From positions 1-64,000 of the forward strand of contig DAOQUL010000012.1 of assembly GCA_035341015.1 (NCBI GenBank): a stretch of DNA of 64,000 bases, written 5' to 3'. The notes beneath the pieces were generated by a model that was given only the letters and a program-made list of their open reading frames with translations, was not told the origin of the DNA and searched no databases. Positions 8,328 to 17,724 of this stretch are shown here, piece by piece. Both the position numbers and the translations under genes were made by a program. Within the stretch, counting starts at the first letter, position 1. Each line of letters begins with the position of its first letter. This stretch comes from JAKQIM01 sp029557965. Its GTDB lineage: Bacteria; Chloroflexota; Anaerolineae; Anaerolineales; UBA4823.

Positions 8328-8344
8328 GAGAAGCCAGGCTTCTC
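8328..8344. promoter_or_regulatory. 17-bp palindrome in the leader of the first binding-protein gene
   Basis: A perfect inverted repeat with 8-bp arms (GAGAAGCC / GGCTTCTC) around one central A, 58 bp before the start codon. A single-base loop is poor for an RNA hairpin, so a dimeric repressor operator is more likely. The binder is unknown; the ROK regulator next door is a candidate. Confidence 0.45.
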
Positions 8345-8402
8345 GCCAAGTGAGCCAAGAGCTCGATTAACCAAACCAAGCAAAGGAAAAAGGAGAAAGA
8401 AT

Positions 8403-9701
8403 ATGATTAAGAAAATTTGGACCGTGCTGACCTTCGCACTGTTAGCCACCATGGTCCTGGCGGCCTGCTCGCCGGCCGCCACCGCCACCGTTGCTGCGCC
8501 CGCAGCGACCGAAAAGCCCGCCGAAGTCGTCCCGACCGAAGCGCCTGTTGTTGCGGCTGAGCCCGTGACGATTGCCTTCTGGGAACAGGAAGGCGATGAT
8601 GTGGATGTCTTCATTGACACCCTGGTTGCCGAATTTATGGCTGCCAACCCCGATATCATCGTTGAGCGCACGCACTACGAGAACGAAGCCCTGCGCGACC
8701 AGTTCCAGACCGCCTCCCTGGCCGAATCGGCCCCTGAGGTTGTGCGCGTCCCGAACGACTTCGCTGGTCCTTTCAGCGTTCTGCAGATCATTGCCCCGAT
8801 GACCGACCTCTTCGACCAGGCTTTCCTGGATCAGTTCTACGAAGGCGCCCTGGGCAACGCAGTTGTTGGCGGCACTATGTGGGGCCTGCCCGACAACTAC
8901 GGTAACCACCTGATGCTGCTCTTCAACAAGAGCCTTGTTGCTGAGCCTCCTGCGACCTTTGAAGAACTCATTACCATGGCCAAAGACCTGACCAAAGATG
9001 GCGTTCAGGGCTTCGCCTACAACCTGAATGAGCCCTACTGGGGCGCTGGCTTCTACGGCGCTTTCGGTGGCTGGCCTCTGGATGCAGAGGACAAACCGCA
9101 GTTCGATAACCAGGCCTTCATCGATTACCTGACCTTCGTGGCTTCGCTGAAGACCGATGGTGTCGTCCCCGCGGAATGCGATTACGCTTGCGCTGACACT
9201 GGCTTCAAAGAAGGCACCACCGCCATGATCATCAACGGCGACTGGTCGCTGGGTGATTACACCACCGCTTTGGGCGAAAACCTGGGCACCGCCCCGGTCC
9301 CGACCATCAACGGCAATCCCTACACCGAAATGACCGGTGGCAAGTACTTCATGGTTTCCAACGCGGTGCTCGATAACCCCGCCAAGAAGGCTGCCGTGAT
9401 CAAGTTCCTCACCTACATGACTTCGGCCGAGGTTCAGACCCGTTGGTTGGAAGGGCAGTCTCGCCTGCCTTCGATGATCTCTGTGGCTGAAAATCCCCTG
9501 ATCGCCAGCGATCCGATCCTGTCCGGCTCGATGGCTGCCCTGGCCAATGGCCTCGGCCAGCCTGCGGCTGCCTCGATGCGCTGCGCTTGGGACGCCTGGC
9601 GCCCCAACCTGGAAGGCGTGATGGCTGGCACCGTGACCCCTGCGGATGCTGCTGCTGCTGCCCAGGCTGCTGCCGACGAGTGCATGGCCACTCTGGAGTA
9701 G
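8403..9701 (+). CDS. Sugar ABC transporter substrate-binding lipoprotein (family 1), set 1
   Basis: 432 residues. A lipoprotein signal peptide ends at a lipobox (MVLAACSP), followed by an Ala/Pro/Thr linker and a family 1 (maltose/oligosaccharide) binding-protein fold with TIAFWEQEGDD, GGTMWGLPDNYG and AAVIKFLTYMTSAEVQ. It should capture alpha-gluco-oligosaccharides at the cell surface for the permeases that follow. The ATG at 8403 is chosen from the AGGAGA site 6-10 bases upstream and the positively charged signal peptide. A terminator separates it from the permease genes, which would allow more binding protein than permease. Confidence 0.9.
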   Translation: MIKKIWTVLTFALLATMVLAACSPAATATVAAPAATEKPAEVVPTEAPVVAAEPVTIAFWEQEGDDVDVFIDTLVAEFMAANPDIIVERTHYENEALRDQFQTASLAESAPEVVRVPNDFAGPFSVLQIIAPMTDLFDQAFLDQFYEGALGNAVVGGTMWGLPDNYGNHLMLLFNKSLVAEPPATFEELITMAKDLTKDGVQGFAYNLNEPYWGAGFYGAFGGWPLDAEDKPQFDNQAFIDYLTFVASLKTDGVVPAECDYACADTGFKEGTTAMIINGDWSLGDYTTALGENLGTAPVPTINGNPYTEMTGGKYFMVSNAVLDNPAKKAAVIKFLTYMTSAEVQTRWLEGQSRLPSMISVAENPLIASDPILSGSMAALANGLGQPAAASMRCAWDAWRPNLEGVMAGTVTPADAAAAAQAAADECMATLE

Positions 9702-9741
9702 TTCACTTGACTGGTCTTCTTGACTAGTCGCCTGTAACCTC

Positions 9742-9776
9742 AGACGGGGGGCGGCTTCCGCCCCCCGTCTTCTGTT
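9742..9776 (+). terminator. Intercistronic hairpin with T-rich tail
   Basis: A perfect 13-bp GC-rich stem (9742-9754 with 9758-9770), a CTT loop and a TCTGTTT tail. It lies between the binding-protein gene and its first permease gene, a usual place for partial termination. Confidence 0.8.
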
Positions 9777-9843
9777 TATCGTATATAATAAGCTGTGAAG
9801 TTAATCGCCAGGTATCACGGCTGTATCTAAGGAGTAGCACACT

Positions 9844-11310
9844 ATGGATAACACCTCTACATTGCGTCGCTATTTGCCAGCGGGTTTGTGGGTGCTGGCG
9901 GGGTTGGCAGTGTTTTTCTTGCTGCGCAGTTGGATTGCCCCGTATTCAGATGGCATCAGCTTGAATGCTGATGTTGTCGTTGCCAGCATCAAGCAGATTG
10001 GTGGGTTTGTCCTGGCTGTGCTGGTGTTCCTGGCGGTGCTGGAGATTTATTTTTACCAGATCTTCTTCCGCAAGCCCAGCAACGCGGTCAATGCGGTGGT
10101 CGTCCGCTTTATACAGGTTGTGGTGGCAGCCATTGCGTTGATGCTGCTGGTGGTGTTCTTAGAATTGACGGATTTGATCCGCCTGGGTGAGGGGGCTTTG
10201 GGGAGTTTCTTCCGCTCGCCGAGCACTTTGTTTGATGGTCTCAAGACCGCGCTGGTCAACTCTCAGATGGTAGAGAGCGGCGGCGCAACGATGGCGGCAG
10301 GCGGGATTGTGGTTCTGGTGTTATTGGGGCTTTTTGGCCTGATCCAGGCCCTCAGTGAGCCGCGGCACAGCCGATTGGGCCTGGCCTACCTGTTGGTCTT
10401 ACCGGCTGTGGTCGGTATGCTCTTTTTGATCGTTTATCCATTCTTATATGAAATCCGCCTGGCATTTTCCAACGCCTCGTTGGGCACCCAGGCCACCAAG
10501 AACGCTTCGTACGGTTTGGAGTACGGTTGGCAAAACCTGGTGACCCTTTTCACCGGCAACGTGGCGAAAGATGCCAAGTTCTTTGAAGTGTTTGTGCGCA
10601 CGATCTTGTGGACGGTGATCAACGTGGTCTTCCACGTCGGCGGTGGTATGGGCCTGGCGCTGCTGTTGAACCGGCCGATGAAGCTCCAGGGCCTGTACCG
10701 CACACTGCTGGTTTTCCCCTGGGCCATCCCCACCACCATTGCGGCGATGGCCCTGCGCAACGAGTTCGACAGCAAATACGGCATGTTCAATATTATCTTG
10801 GGGAACATCCACAATTTCGTTACTTCGGTCCCGTTTTTGAATTGGCTGTCGTTCATCGGGCCGGTCAGTTGGAAGCAAGACCCCTTCTGGGCTTTTGTTT
10901 CGATTTTGCTCTCGAATATCTGGCTGGGCATTCCCTTTATGTCGGTCATCATCCTGGGTGGCTTGCAGAGCATCTCGTCAGAATATTATGAGGCGGCTGA
11001 GATCGATGGCGCCAACCGCTTCCAGATGTTCCGCAACATCACCCTGCCCCTTTTGAAGCCCGTGCTTACCCCGGCGGTGGTGTTGGGTGTGGTGTGGACT
11101 TTCAACAAATTCGATGTCATTTACCTGATCACGCAGGGCGGCCCGCAAGAGAAGACGGACATCCTGGTCTCTTCAATGTATAAGGCGGCCTTCTCATTCT
11201 ACCGTTATGGGTTCACGGCGATGTTTGCCCTGGTGATCTTTATTGTCCTGTTCCTGTTTACCCTGTTCTACATGCGCATTACCGGCGGCTTGAAGGGCGC
11301 CACAGATTAG
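9844..11310 (+). CDS. Sugar ABC transporter permease, MalF type, set 1
   Basis: 488 residues. Three or four extra N-terminal transmembrane segments precede the binding-protein-dependent transport domain, as in MalF. The EAA loop that docks the ATPase is EYYEAAEIDGANRFQMFRNITLPLL (about residues 380-404). The start follows AAGGAG. A TATAAT at 9784-9789 could give a separate transcript. It pairs with the MalG-type protein downstream. Confidence 0.88.
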   Translation: MDNTSTLRRYLPAGLWVLAGLAVFFLLRSWIAPYSDGISLNADVVVASIKQIGGFVLAVLVFLAVLEIYFYQIFFRKPSNAVNAVVVRFIQVVVAAIALMLLVVFLELTDLIRLGEGALGSFFRSPSTLFDGLKTALVNSQMVESGGATMAAGGIVVLVLLGLFGLIQALSEPRHSRLGLAYLLVLPAVVGMLFLIVYPFLYEIRLAFSNASLGTQATKNASYGLEYGWQNLVTLFTGNVAKDAKFFEVFVRTILWTVINVVFHVGGGMGLALLLNRPMKLQGLYRTLLVFPWAIPTTIAAMALRNEFDSKYGMFNIILGNIHNFVTSVPFLNWLSFIGPVSWKQDPFWAFVSILLSNIWLGIPFMSVIILGGLQSISSEYYEAAEIDGANRFQMFRNITLPLLKPVLTPAVVLGVVWTFNKFDVIYLITQGGPQEKTDILVSSMYKAAFSFYRYGFTAMFALVIFIVLFLFTLFYMRITGGLKGATD

Positions 11311-11377
11311 CGATTGATCGCCTGACTACCGTGGTTAGTAATCGAGATCATCGTTACGAGAGATTAGGAGTGTAATC

Positions 11378-12307
11378 ATGACCGCAACAACATCTTCAAG
11401 CGAACAAATCAAAAAAGCAGAAAACGGCTTCATGCGCAGTTTCTTCCACCGTGGGCGCGGTGACAGCCCCTTTAAGACGCTTATGATCCACCTGGCGTTG
11501 ATCGCGGCCTGCATCATTGCCGTGTACCCGGTGCTGCGTGTGATCACCATTTCGCTGCGCCCGAATGATACCCTGCTGACCACCAGCCTGGCGATCATCC
11601 CAGAGAATGCATCATTGGATAATTACCGGGCGGTATTGTTTGGAGAGCCAGAACGGGGACGCGATTCGGATTTCTTCCTCTGGCTGTGGAACTCGATCTC
11701 GGTGGTTTCGGTTACCTCGATCTTTGCCGTGATCCTGGCGGCAGTGAGTGCATACGCTTTTGCCCGTTTCAAATTCCCGGGCCGCACGGCGGGGTTGGTC
11801 TTCTTGCTGACCACGCAGATGATCCCGGCGGGGATGCTGCTTTTGCCACTCTTCATTATGCTGGCAAAGATGAAGATGATCAACTCGTACCTGGGCCTGA
11901 TCATTGCCTATGCGGTTTCTTCGGTGCCGCTGACGATCTGGACGTTGAAGGGGTATTATGAAACCATCCCGGTGGACCTGGAAGAAGCGGCCCTGATCGA
12001 CGGGGCCTCGCGCCTGACCGTGTTCACCAAGATCATGCTGCCGCTTTCTACACCGGCGCTGGCGATTGCCTTCTTGTTCAGCTTTATGGGCGGCTGGAGC
12101 GAGTACCTGGTGGCGCGCGTGGTCTTGCAGAAAGACTCTTTATACACCTGGCCGTTAGGTGTCTTCACGTATGCATCAGACTTCACGGTATCATGGGGTA
12201 AATTCTCGGCGGCCTCGGTCCTGATCGCCATCCCGGTGATGGCTTTGTTCTTGTACTCTTCCAAGTGGCTGATCTCTGGTCTGACGCTGGGAAGCGTGAA
12301 AGGATGA
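11378..12307 (+). CDS. Sugar ABC transporter permease, MalG type, set 1
   Basis: 309 residues with about six transmembrane segments. The EAA loop (VDLEEAALIDGASRLTVF, about 199-216) and the C-terminal SGLTLGSVKG are typical of MalG/LacG. It is preceded by AGGAGT and forms the inner-membrane channel with the preceding MalF-type protein. No ATPase gene follows; a shared MsmX-type ATPase from another locus is expected. Confidence 0.9.
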   Translation: MTATTSSSEQIKKAENGFMRSFFHRGRGDSPFKTLMIHLALIAACIIAVYPVLRVITISLRPNDTLLTTSLAIIPENASLDNYRAVLFGEPERGRDSDFFLWLWNSISVVSVTSIFAVILAAVSAYAFARFKFPGRTAGLVFLLTTQMIPAGMLLLPLFIMLAKMKMINSYLGLIIAYAVSSVPLTIWTLKGYYETIPVDLEEAALIDGASRLTVFTKIMLPLSTPALAIAFLFSFMGGWSEYLVARVVLQKDSLYTWPLGVFTYASDFTVSWGKFSAASVLIAIPVMALFLYSSKWLISGLTLGSVKG

Positions 12308-12347
12308 CCTGGTCGGATGGGGCTTAATTTACCGCCTGCCAGTCTGT

Positions 12348-12353
12348 TATAAT
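12348..12353 (+). promoter_or_regulatory. Possible -10 box of the second transport set
   Basis: TATAAT in the 198-bp gap before the second binding-protein gene. The -35 region is weak. An 8-bp-stem hairpin (12455-12474) lies in the leader just before the ribosome binding site and could affect translation or mRNA stability. Confidence 0.4.
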
Positions 12354-12505
12354 TGGTTATGAAGAGGCTGTTATAGCTCTGTGAGATGCTTGGCGAGGAG
12401 GTGATGCGAGCAACCCGAGGGCCAATTCTAGACCATTTTCAATTCAGTGTGGAATTCGCCGGCGTTCCGGCGAAGGAAAAAACTTTCAATCCTAAGGAGA
12501 GAGAA

Positions 12506-13753
12506 ATGAAGAAGTTTTGGAGTATGTTGAGTGTTTTGCTGATCGCTGCGATGCTGCTGGTGTCTTGCACGCCCAAGGCTACCGCGACACCCGTGGCTAC
12601 CGAAGAGACGGCAAAGCCCGTGACCATCACCATCTGGCACCAGTGGGATGGAGCGTACCTGACTGCCATTCAGGCTGTCTTTGATGCCTACACGGCTGCG
12701 CACCCCAATGTGACCATTGACCTGACCAAGCCCGACAATGTGTCGGACGCTTTGAAGGTCGCCATCCCGGCTGGCGAAGGCCCCGACATCATCGGTTGGG
12801 CCAACGATCAGATCGGCAGCCAGGCCCTGGTTGGCAACATCGTTGACCTGGGCACCCTGGGCGTGGACCAGGCTTTCTTGGAAAGCACCTACGAGCCCGC
12901 GGCTGTAGCTGGTGTGGTCTGGCAGGGCAAGATTTGGGCGCTGCCCGAATCACAGGAAGGCATTGCCATCGTCTATAACAAGGCCCTGGCGAGCGAAACT
13001 GACTTCCCCGCTGACCCGACCGACTTCGCCGATCTGCTGGCGAAGGCAGAGGCCTTTGCGGCTGCCAACTCTGGCAAGTACCTGATCTGCAACCAGGGCC
13101 TGGGCAATGCGGATGCTTACCACGTGGCCCCGGTGTACTTCGGCCATGGTATGCCCACCTATATCGATGATGCTGGCAATTCGTACCTGAACTCTGCTGA
13201 AGCCCAGGCTGCGGCTGAGTGGATCGTCAAGTTCCATGAAGTTGCCCCGGCCGAAACCAGCCATGAAATCTGCAAGACCATGCTGGTTGAAGGCAATGCG
13301 GCTGCCTGGTGGACTGGCCCTTGGGCCATTGCTGACCTGGAAGCGGCTGGCATCGACTACGGTATCCTGCCGATGGGCAGCCCCTTCGTGGGCATCAAGT
13401 CCCTCATGATCTCCCGCAACGCGGTGGATCGCGGCACGGCTGAGGTTGCGCTGGATGTGATCAAGTTCTTCACCAATGCTGAGAACTCCAAGACCATCGC
13501 ATTGGCCAACAAGACCATCCCGGCCAACACCGCCGCCCTGTTGGATGCTGATGTGCAGGCTATGGCGACCGTAGCTGGCTTTGGCGCTGCCCTGAACCTG
13601 GGCGTGCCGATGGCCAACACCCCCTTTGCTGGCGCTCAGTGGGGCCCGGTTGGTGACATGACCAACGCCATCTGGACCGGCGCTCAGACCCCAGCGGATG
13701 CGCTGGCTGCGGCTCAGGCTGCGGCTGAAGAAGCCATCGCGGGGATGAAGTAA
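12506..13753 (+). CDS. Maltose/maltodextrin ABC transporter substrate-binding lipoprotein, set 2
   Basis: 415 residues. Lipoprotein signal with lipobox (LLVSCTP), short Thr/Ala linker, then a MalE-like fold: TITIWHQWDGAY, GEGPDIIGWANDQIG, YNKALA, and the C-terminal TPADALAAAQAAAEEA tail. The resemblance to MalE/CymE-type cyclodextrin or maltodextrin binders is closer than for the first set. Translation starts at the ATG after AAGGAG; the frame is open further upstream but without a site. A terminator follows, as in set 1. Confidence 0.9.
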   Translation: MKKFWSMLSVLLIAAMLLVSCTPKATATPVATEETAKPVTITIWHQWDGAYLTAIQAVFDAYTAAHPNVTIDLTKPDNVSDALKVAIPAGEGPDIIGWANDQIGSQALVGNIVDLGTLGVDQAFLESTYEPAAVAGVVWQGKIWALPESQEGIAIVYNKALASETDFPADPTDFADLLAKAEAFAAANSGKYLICNQGLGNADAYHVAPVYFGHGMPTYIDDAGNSYLNSAEAQAAAEWIVKFHEVAPAETSHEICKTMLVEGNAAAWWTGPWAIADLEAAGIDYGILPMGSPFVGIKSLMISRNAVDRGTAEVALDVIKFFTNAENSKTIALANKTIPANTAALLDADVQAMATVAGFGAALNLGVPMANTPFAGAQWGPVGDMTNAIWTGAQTPADALAAAQAAAEEAIAGMK

Positions 13754-13765
13754 CCCTGTGTTAAA

Positions 13766-13803
13766 AACGGGGAGGGCAGTCTATGCCCTCCCCGTTCTTT
13801 TTT
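13766..13803 (+). terminator. Hairpin terminator after the second binding-protein gene
   Basis: A perfect 13-bp stem (13766-13778 with 13784-13796), a 5-base loop and a T6 run. It lies 12 bp after the stop and repeats the arrangement of set 1. Confidence 0.85.
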
Positions 13804-13890
13804 CGGCGCCGTTCTTTTTCGGCGGCGAGCCTGCCGATTTGTGCCTCGGCAGATCAATTCTGCCCGGCACATACCCAATGGGAGGTTCTT

Positions 13891-15108
13891 ATGGTCTCTT
13901 GGTCTGGGCGACGCAAAGCGCTGACGATCTTGGCCTTTATTGGGCCAACACTGTTGGGCATCCTGGCGCTCAATATTTACCCGATCATCTATAACGTCTA
14001 TATTTCGTTTACCAACCGCAACCAGTACCACCCCAATCCAGATTGTACGGTATTCCTGACTTCGGTCATTGAGCCGGGCTGTTGGCCGATGTTCCGCTCA
14101 AATGCTGGTATGGGCCAGCCATACGTGATCCAGGAGCCGTTATTTGCCAATTATGACAGCCTGATTGGCAAACTCTTCACTGGCGAGGGTGTGTTGGCTC
14201 TGGTCAAGCTTGCGCTGCTCTTTGCTCCGTTGATCATCGCCGGGCAGGTGAATAAACGCCTGGACCGGCAGCTAACGCGGCCGGTTTCCTCGTTTTGGGT
14301 TTGGATAGGGGGGCTGGCGATAACCGTTTTGCTGGCATGGATTTTGAATGTGGGCGGCGCGATGAAAACGCTGGAAGCAAGCAGCGACTTTTTCATCGTG
14401 GTCTTCCGCACATTGTTGTTCGTGGTGATTACCGTGCCGCTCAACTATATTTTTGGCCTGATCTTGGCCCTGGTGCTGAACGGCGATTACATCAAAGGCC
14501 GCACCTTTTTCCGGGCGATCATGATCATCCCCTGGGCAGCTTCGACGATGTTCATCATCATGTCCCTGATCTGGCAGTTCTTCTTCCGCGAACAGGGCAC
14601 CATCAACCAGATCCTCCGCGCCTTTGGCGGAGAGGGGTTGGCCTGGTTGGCCAATGGCAATTACGCCCTGGCAGCGATCATCCTGGTCAACCTGTGGTTC
14701 TCTTTCCCCTTCTGCTTTAACATCATCCTGGGTGCTTTGCAGTCGATCCCTGCGGATCAATACGAGGCGGCAGATGTGGATGGGGCCACTTATTGGCAGC
14801 AGTTAGTCAATATCACCCTGCCTCTGTTGCGTCCCTCGGTGATGCCGGCAATTGTGCTCAGCGCGATCGGCGGCGGCGGCTTCCAGATGTTTGGTACGGT
14901 GTGGGCCATGACCGGCGGCGGTCCATCTCAGGGCGCAGGCGTGCCTGGCGCTACCGAGCTGGTGATGGTCTATGCGTATAAGCAGGTTTTCCAGTATAAC
15001 GCATACGCCAAAGCGGGTGCTTTTGCGGTGATCATTTTCATTTTCTTGTTCATCGCCACGCTTTACAGCATGCGTATTAGCCGCATTACACAAGGAGCCT
15101 ACGAATGA
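13891..15108 (+). CDS. Sugar ABC transporter permease, MalF type, set 2
   Basis: 405 residues, multiple transmembrane segments, with the EAA loop QYEAADVDGATYWQQLVNIT at about residues 289-308. The start is ATG after GGGAGG; the longer open frame would begin inside the terminator. Its stop overlaps the next start (ATGA), so the two permeases are translationally coupled. Its insertion between the first transmembrane segments (about 40-90, with two Cys) suggests a periplasm-facing loop. Confidence 0.9.
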   Translation: MVSWSGRRKALTILAFIGPTLLGILALNIYPIIYNVYISFTNRNQYHPNPDCTVFLTSVIEPGCWPMFRSNAGMGQPYVIQEPLFANYDSLIGKLFTGEGVLALVKLALLFAPLIIAGQVNKRLDRQLTRPVSSFWVWIGGLAITVLLAWILNVGGAMKTLEASSDFFIVVFRTLLFVVITVPLNYIFGLILALVLNGDYIKGRTFFRAIMIIPWAASTMFIIMSLIWQFFFREQGTINQILRAFGGEGLAWLANGNYALAAIILVNLWFSFPFCFNIILGALQSIPADQYEAADVDGATYWQQLVNITLPLLRPSVMPAIVLSAIGGGGFQMFGTVWAMTGGGPSQGAGVPGATELVMVYAYKQVFQYNAYAKAGAFAVIIFIFLFIATLYSMRISRITQGAYE

Positions 15109-15956
15109 GCCGCAAACCGAGACCCCTCGTACTGGTTCTACAGTATATCTTTTTGGGCTTGATGACGCTCTTTGCTCTGTACCCGATCTGGTTTGTGATC
15201 CTGGCCTCTGGGCGCGTGGGCAGCCGCCTGTATACGCTTAACCTGTTGGGCATGTTCATTCCCACAGAATGGACGTTTGAGAATTACCAGGTTATGCTTT
15301 CGGGCCAGCCGTATCCCTTCTTGACCTGGATGCGCAACAGCCTGTTCGTGGCGGGCTTCACCACGATCGCCTGCCTGCTGATCGCCACATCGGCAGCCTT
15401 TGCTTTCTCACGCTTCCGCTTCTATGGGCGTGAGTTTGGCCTGATCCTGCTGCTGGCCATCCAGGCTTTCCCGGGCGTACTCTCGTTGGTGCCGGTGGCC
15501 CAGTTGTTGACGGCCTTCAAGCTGTATGCCAGCCATTGGGGGCTGATCCTGGCGTATACGATCGGCAACCTGGTGTTCACCACCTGGCTGATGAAGGGAT
15601 ACTTCGACACTATCCCCATCGAAATCGAAGAGGCGGCCATGATCGACGGCTGCGGCCCGATCCAGTCCTTCTTGCTGGTGGGCCTACCGATGGCCAAGCC
15701 GGCCCTGGCGGTGACGGCTCTGCTGGCCTTCATGGGCGGCTGGGGTGAGTATGTGTTCGCCTCGGTGTTGATCCCGGCGCCAGATGTGCGGCGCACGTTG
15801 ATGGTTGGTATGTACAGCCTGGCAAATACGCAAAGCATCCCCTGGGGTTACTTTGCAGCCGGGGCTGTGATGACCATCATCCCGGTCATCCTCATCTACA
15901 CCTATTTCCAGAAATACCTGGTAGGCGGTTTGACCCTTGGCGGCGTCAAAGGCTAA
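15105..15956 (+). CDS. Sugar ABC transporter permease, MalG type, set 2
   Basis: 283 residues, six transmembrane segments. EAA loop IEIEEAAMIDGCGPIQSFLL at about 173-192; C-terminus GGLTLGGVKG, nearly the same as in set 1. It overlaps the upstream permease by 4 bp and the downstream GH13 gene by 20 bp, showing a tight operon of import and intracellular hydrolysis. Confidence 0.9.
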   Translation: MSRKPRPLVLVLQYIFLGLMTLFALYPIWFVILASGRVGSRLYTLNLLGMFIPTEWTFENYQVMLSGQPYPFLTWMRNSLFVAGFTTIACLLIATSAAFAFSRFRFYGREFGLILLLAIQAFPGVLSLVPVAQLLTAFKLYASHWGLILAYTIGNLVFTTWLMKGYFDTIPIEIEEAAMIDGCGPIQSFLLVGLPMAKPALAVTALLAFMGGWGEYVFASVLIPAPDVRRTLMVGMYSLANTQSIPWGYFAAGAVMTIIPVILIYTYFQKYLVGGLTLGGVKG

Positions 15957-17724
15957 TCCCCAACAACCCACCAACGACTTTGTTTTCGGCACCCTGGCTA
16001 CCGACGAGCTGCGCACCAACCTGGTGCGCACTCGCCGGGCCGGGGTGACGCATCTACAGGCACGCCGGCCGCGCGACCCGCTTCCGGGCCAGCCGATTGA
16101 GCTGGAACTGACGGTAGGCCCGGCATATCCGCTGGAGCAGGCCTGGGTTTATTGGACCAACGATGGCTGCGACCCGGCTGGAAGCCTGGGGCAGGCGCAG
16201 GGGGGGCAGGCGACCCCCATGCAGGTGACCGGCGTGGAATGGGATACGCAGGTGTGGGGCTATGTGCGCCATTTTCGGGCCACCCTGCCTGGCCAGGCAG
16301 ATGGCACGGTTTTGCGCTACCGCATTTCAGCGGCCTGGGGCAGCCAGGCGGAGATGTGGGCCGATGGTGGGGCTTTTTATGCTTGCTATATTGCCGATGA
16401 TCCAACCCCCGCCTGGACCCGGCAGGCAGTGGTTTACCAGATCTTTGTAGACCGCTTCTTCCCCGGGCAGGGGAGCGATTGGAAGCAGCCCGATGGGCCG
16501 GCAGGCTTTTACGGTGGGACGCTGCGTGGCATCACCGAGAAGCTGGATCACATCAGTGAGCTGGGGGCAAATGTGTTGTGGCTGACGCCGGTGTTCCCCA
16601 GCCCCTCGCATCACGGATATGACGCCACGGATTATTTTGAGATCGAGCCGCGCTTGGGCAGCAAGCAAGATCTGCAACAATTGTTGGCCGCTGCGCATAG
16701 CCGTGGAATGCGGGTGCTGTTGGATTTTGTGCCCAACCATTGGTCCTGGGGGCATCCCAGTTTTCAGGAAGCCATCCGAGACTCCAAGAGCCCGTACCAC
16801 CACTGGTACACATTCACCCATTGGCCCGACCAATACGAGACCTTCTTTGGGGTGCGAGATCTGCCGCAGATCAACCTGCGCCACGCGCCTGCCCGCCAGC
16901 ACCTGTTGGACGCGGCGGCCTATTGGCTAAAGCTGGGTGTGGATGGGTACCGGGTAGATTATGCTGTGGGGCCTGCGCCAGACTTTTGGGCTGAGTTCCG
17001 CCGGGCCACTCGCCAGGCCTGTCCGGATAGTTGGACCTTTGGCGAGGTGGTGGAACCGCCGGATTCGCAGCTCAATTTTGAGGGCGGGCTGGATGGCTGC
17101 CTGGACTTTGGCCTGCTGGAGGCATTCCGCCAGGGCTTTGCCTTTGGCAACTGGAATGCCGGGCAGGTGGGGGCCTTCCTAGCGCGCCACATGGCATACT
17201 TCCCCGAGACCTTTTCGCGCCCTTCTTTTCTCGATAACCACGATATGAACCGCTTCTTGTGGGCGGCGCGGGGCGATGAGCGCCGGCTGCGGCTGGCGGC
17301 CTTGTGCCAGTTCACGCTGCCGGGTGCGCCAGTGATCTATTACGGCACCGAGGTGGGGCTTTCGCAGGTGCGCGATGTGCGCCAGGATGGGCGCGGGCTG
17401 CCGGAAGAATCGCGCCTGCCCATGCTGTGGGGAGAGGCGCAGAACATCGCTTTGCTGGACTTCTACAAAGACTTGGTGGCCTTCCGCCGCCGGCATGTGA
17501 CCCTGGGCGAAGGTTCGTTTGAGGCCATGCCGGTCCAGGATGATGTGTTGGCTTACCGGCGGGGCGAGTTGGTGGTGGTCTTGAATCTCTCGCAGGAAAA
17601 GCGGTCGCTAACACTGCCCGGCGGGCAGGGCAGGCTGCTCTTTGCCAGCCAGCCTGGCCTGGGCGCGCCTGACCTTGAACACAGGCTCGACCTGCCGCCG
17701 CTGAGCGGGGTGGTGATCGGATGA
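15937..17724 (+). CDS. GH13 alpha-glucosidase / neopullulanase-like enzyme, cytosolic
   Basis: 595 residues without a signal peptide. An N-terminal immunoglobulin-like domain (about 40-150) is followed by the (beta/alpha)8 catalytic domain. GH13 regions: I DFVPNHWSWG (about 264-273), II DGYRVDYAV with the nucleophile Asp (335-343), III FGEVVEPP with the acid/base Glu (367-374), IV FLDNHDMNRF (429-438). A C-terminal beta domain ends the protein. It should hydrolyse imported maltodextrins or cyclodextrins. A TTG start overlapping malG-type coding sequence is used because the conserved N-terminal DFVFGTLATDELR begins right after it and no better start exists. Confidence 0.88.
   Translation: MAASKANPQQPTNDFVFGTLATDELRTNLVRTRRAGVTHLQARRPRDPLPGQPIELELTVGPAYPLEQAWVYWTNDGCDPAGSLGQAQGGQATPMQVTGVEWDTQVWGYVRHFRATLPGQADGTVLRYRISAAWGSQAEMWADGGAFYACYIADDPTPAWTRQAVVYQIFVDRFFPGQGSDWKQPDGPAGFYGGTLRGITEKLDHISELGANVLWLTPVFPSPSHHGYDATDYFEIEPRLGSKQDLQQLLAAAHSRGMRVLLDFVPNHWSWGHPSFQEAIRDSKSPYHHWYTFTHWPDQYETFFGVRDLPQINLRHAPARQHLLDAAAYWLKLGVDGYRVDYAVGPAPDFWAEFRRATRQACPDSWTFGEVVEPPDSQLNFEGGLDGCLDFGLLEAFRQGFAFGNWNAGQVGAFLARHMAYFPETFSRPSFLDNHDMNRFLWAARGDERRLRLAALCQFTLPGAPVIYYGTEVGLSQVRDVRQDGRGLPEESRLPMLWGEAQNIALLDFYKDLVAFRRRHVTLGEGSFEAMPVQDDVLAYRRGELVVVLNLSQEKRSLTLPGGQGRLLFASQPGLGAPDLEHRLDLPPLSGVVIG

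Noticed and set aside
12386..12505. 40-codon N-terminal extension of the second binding protein
   Set aside because: The lipoprotein signal peptide and AAGGAG site define the start at 12506; the extension would bury the signal peptide.
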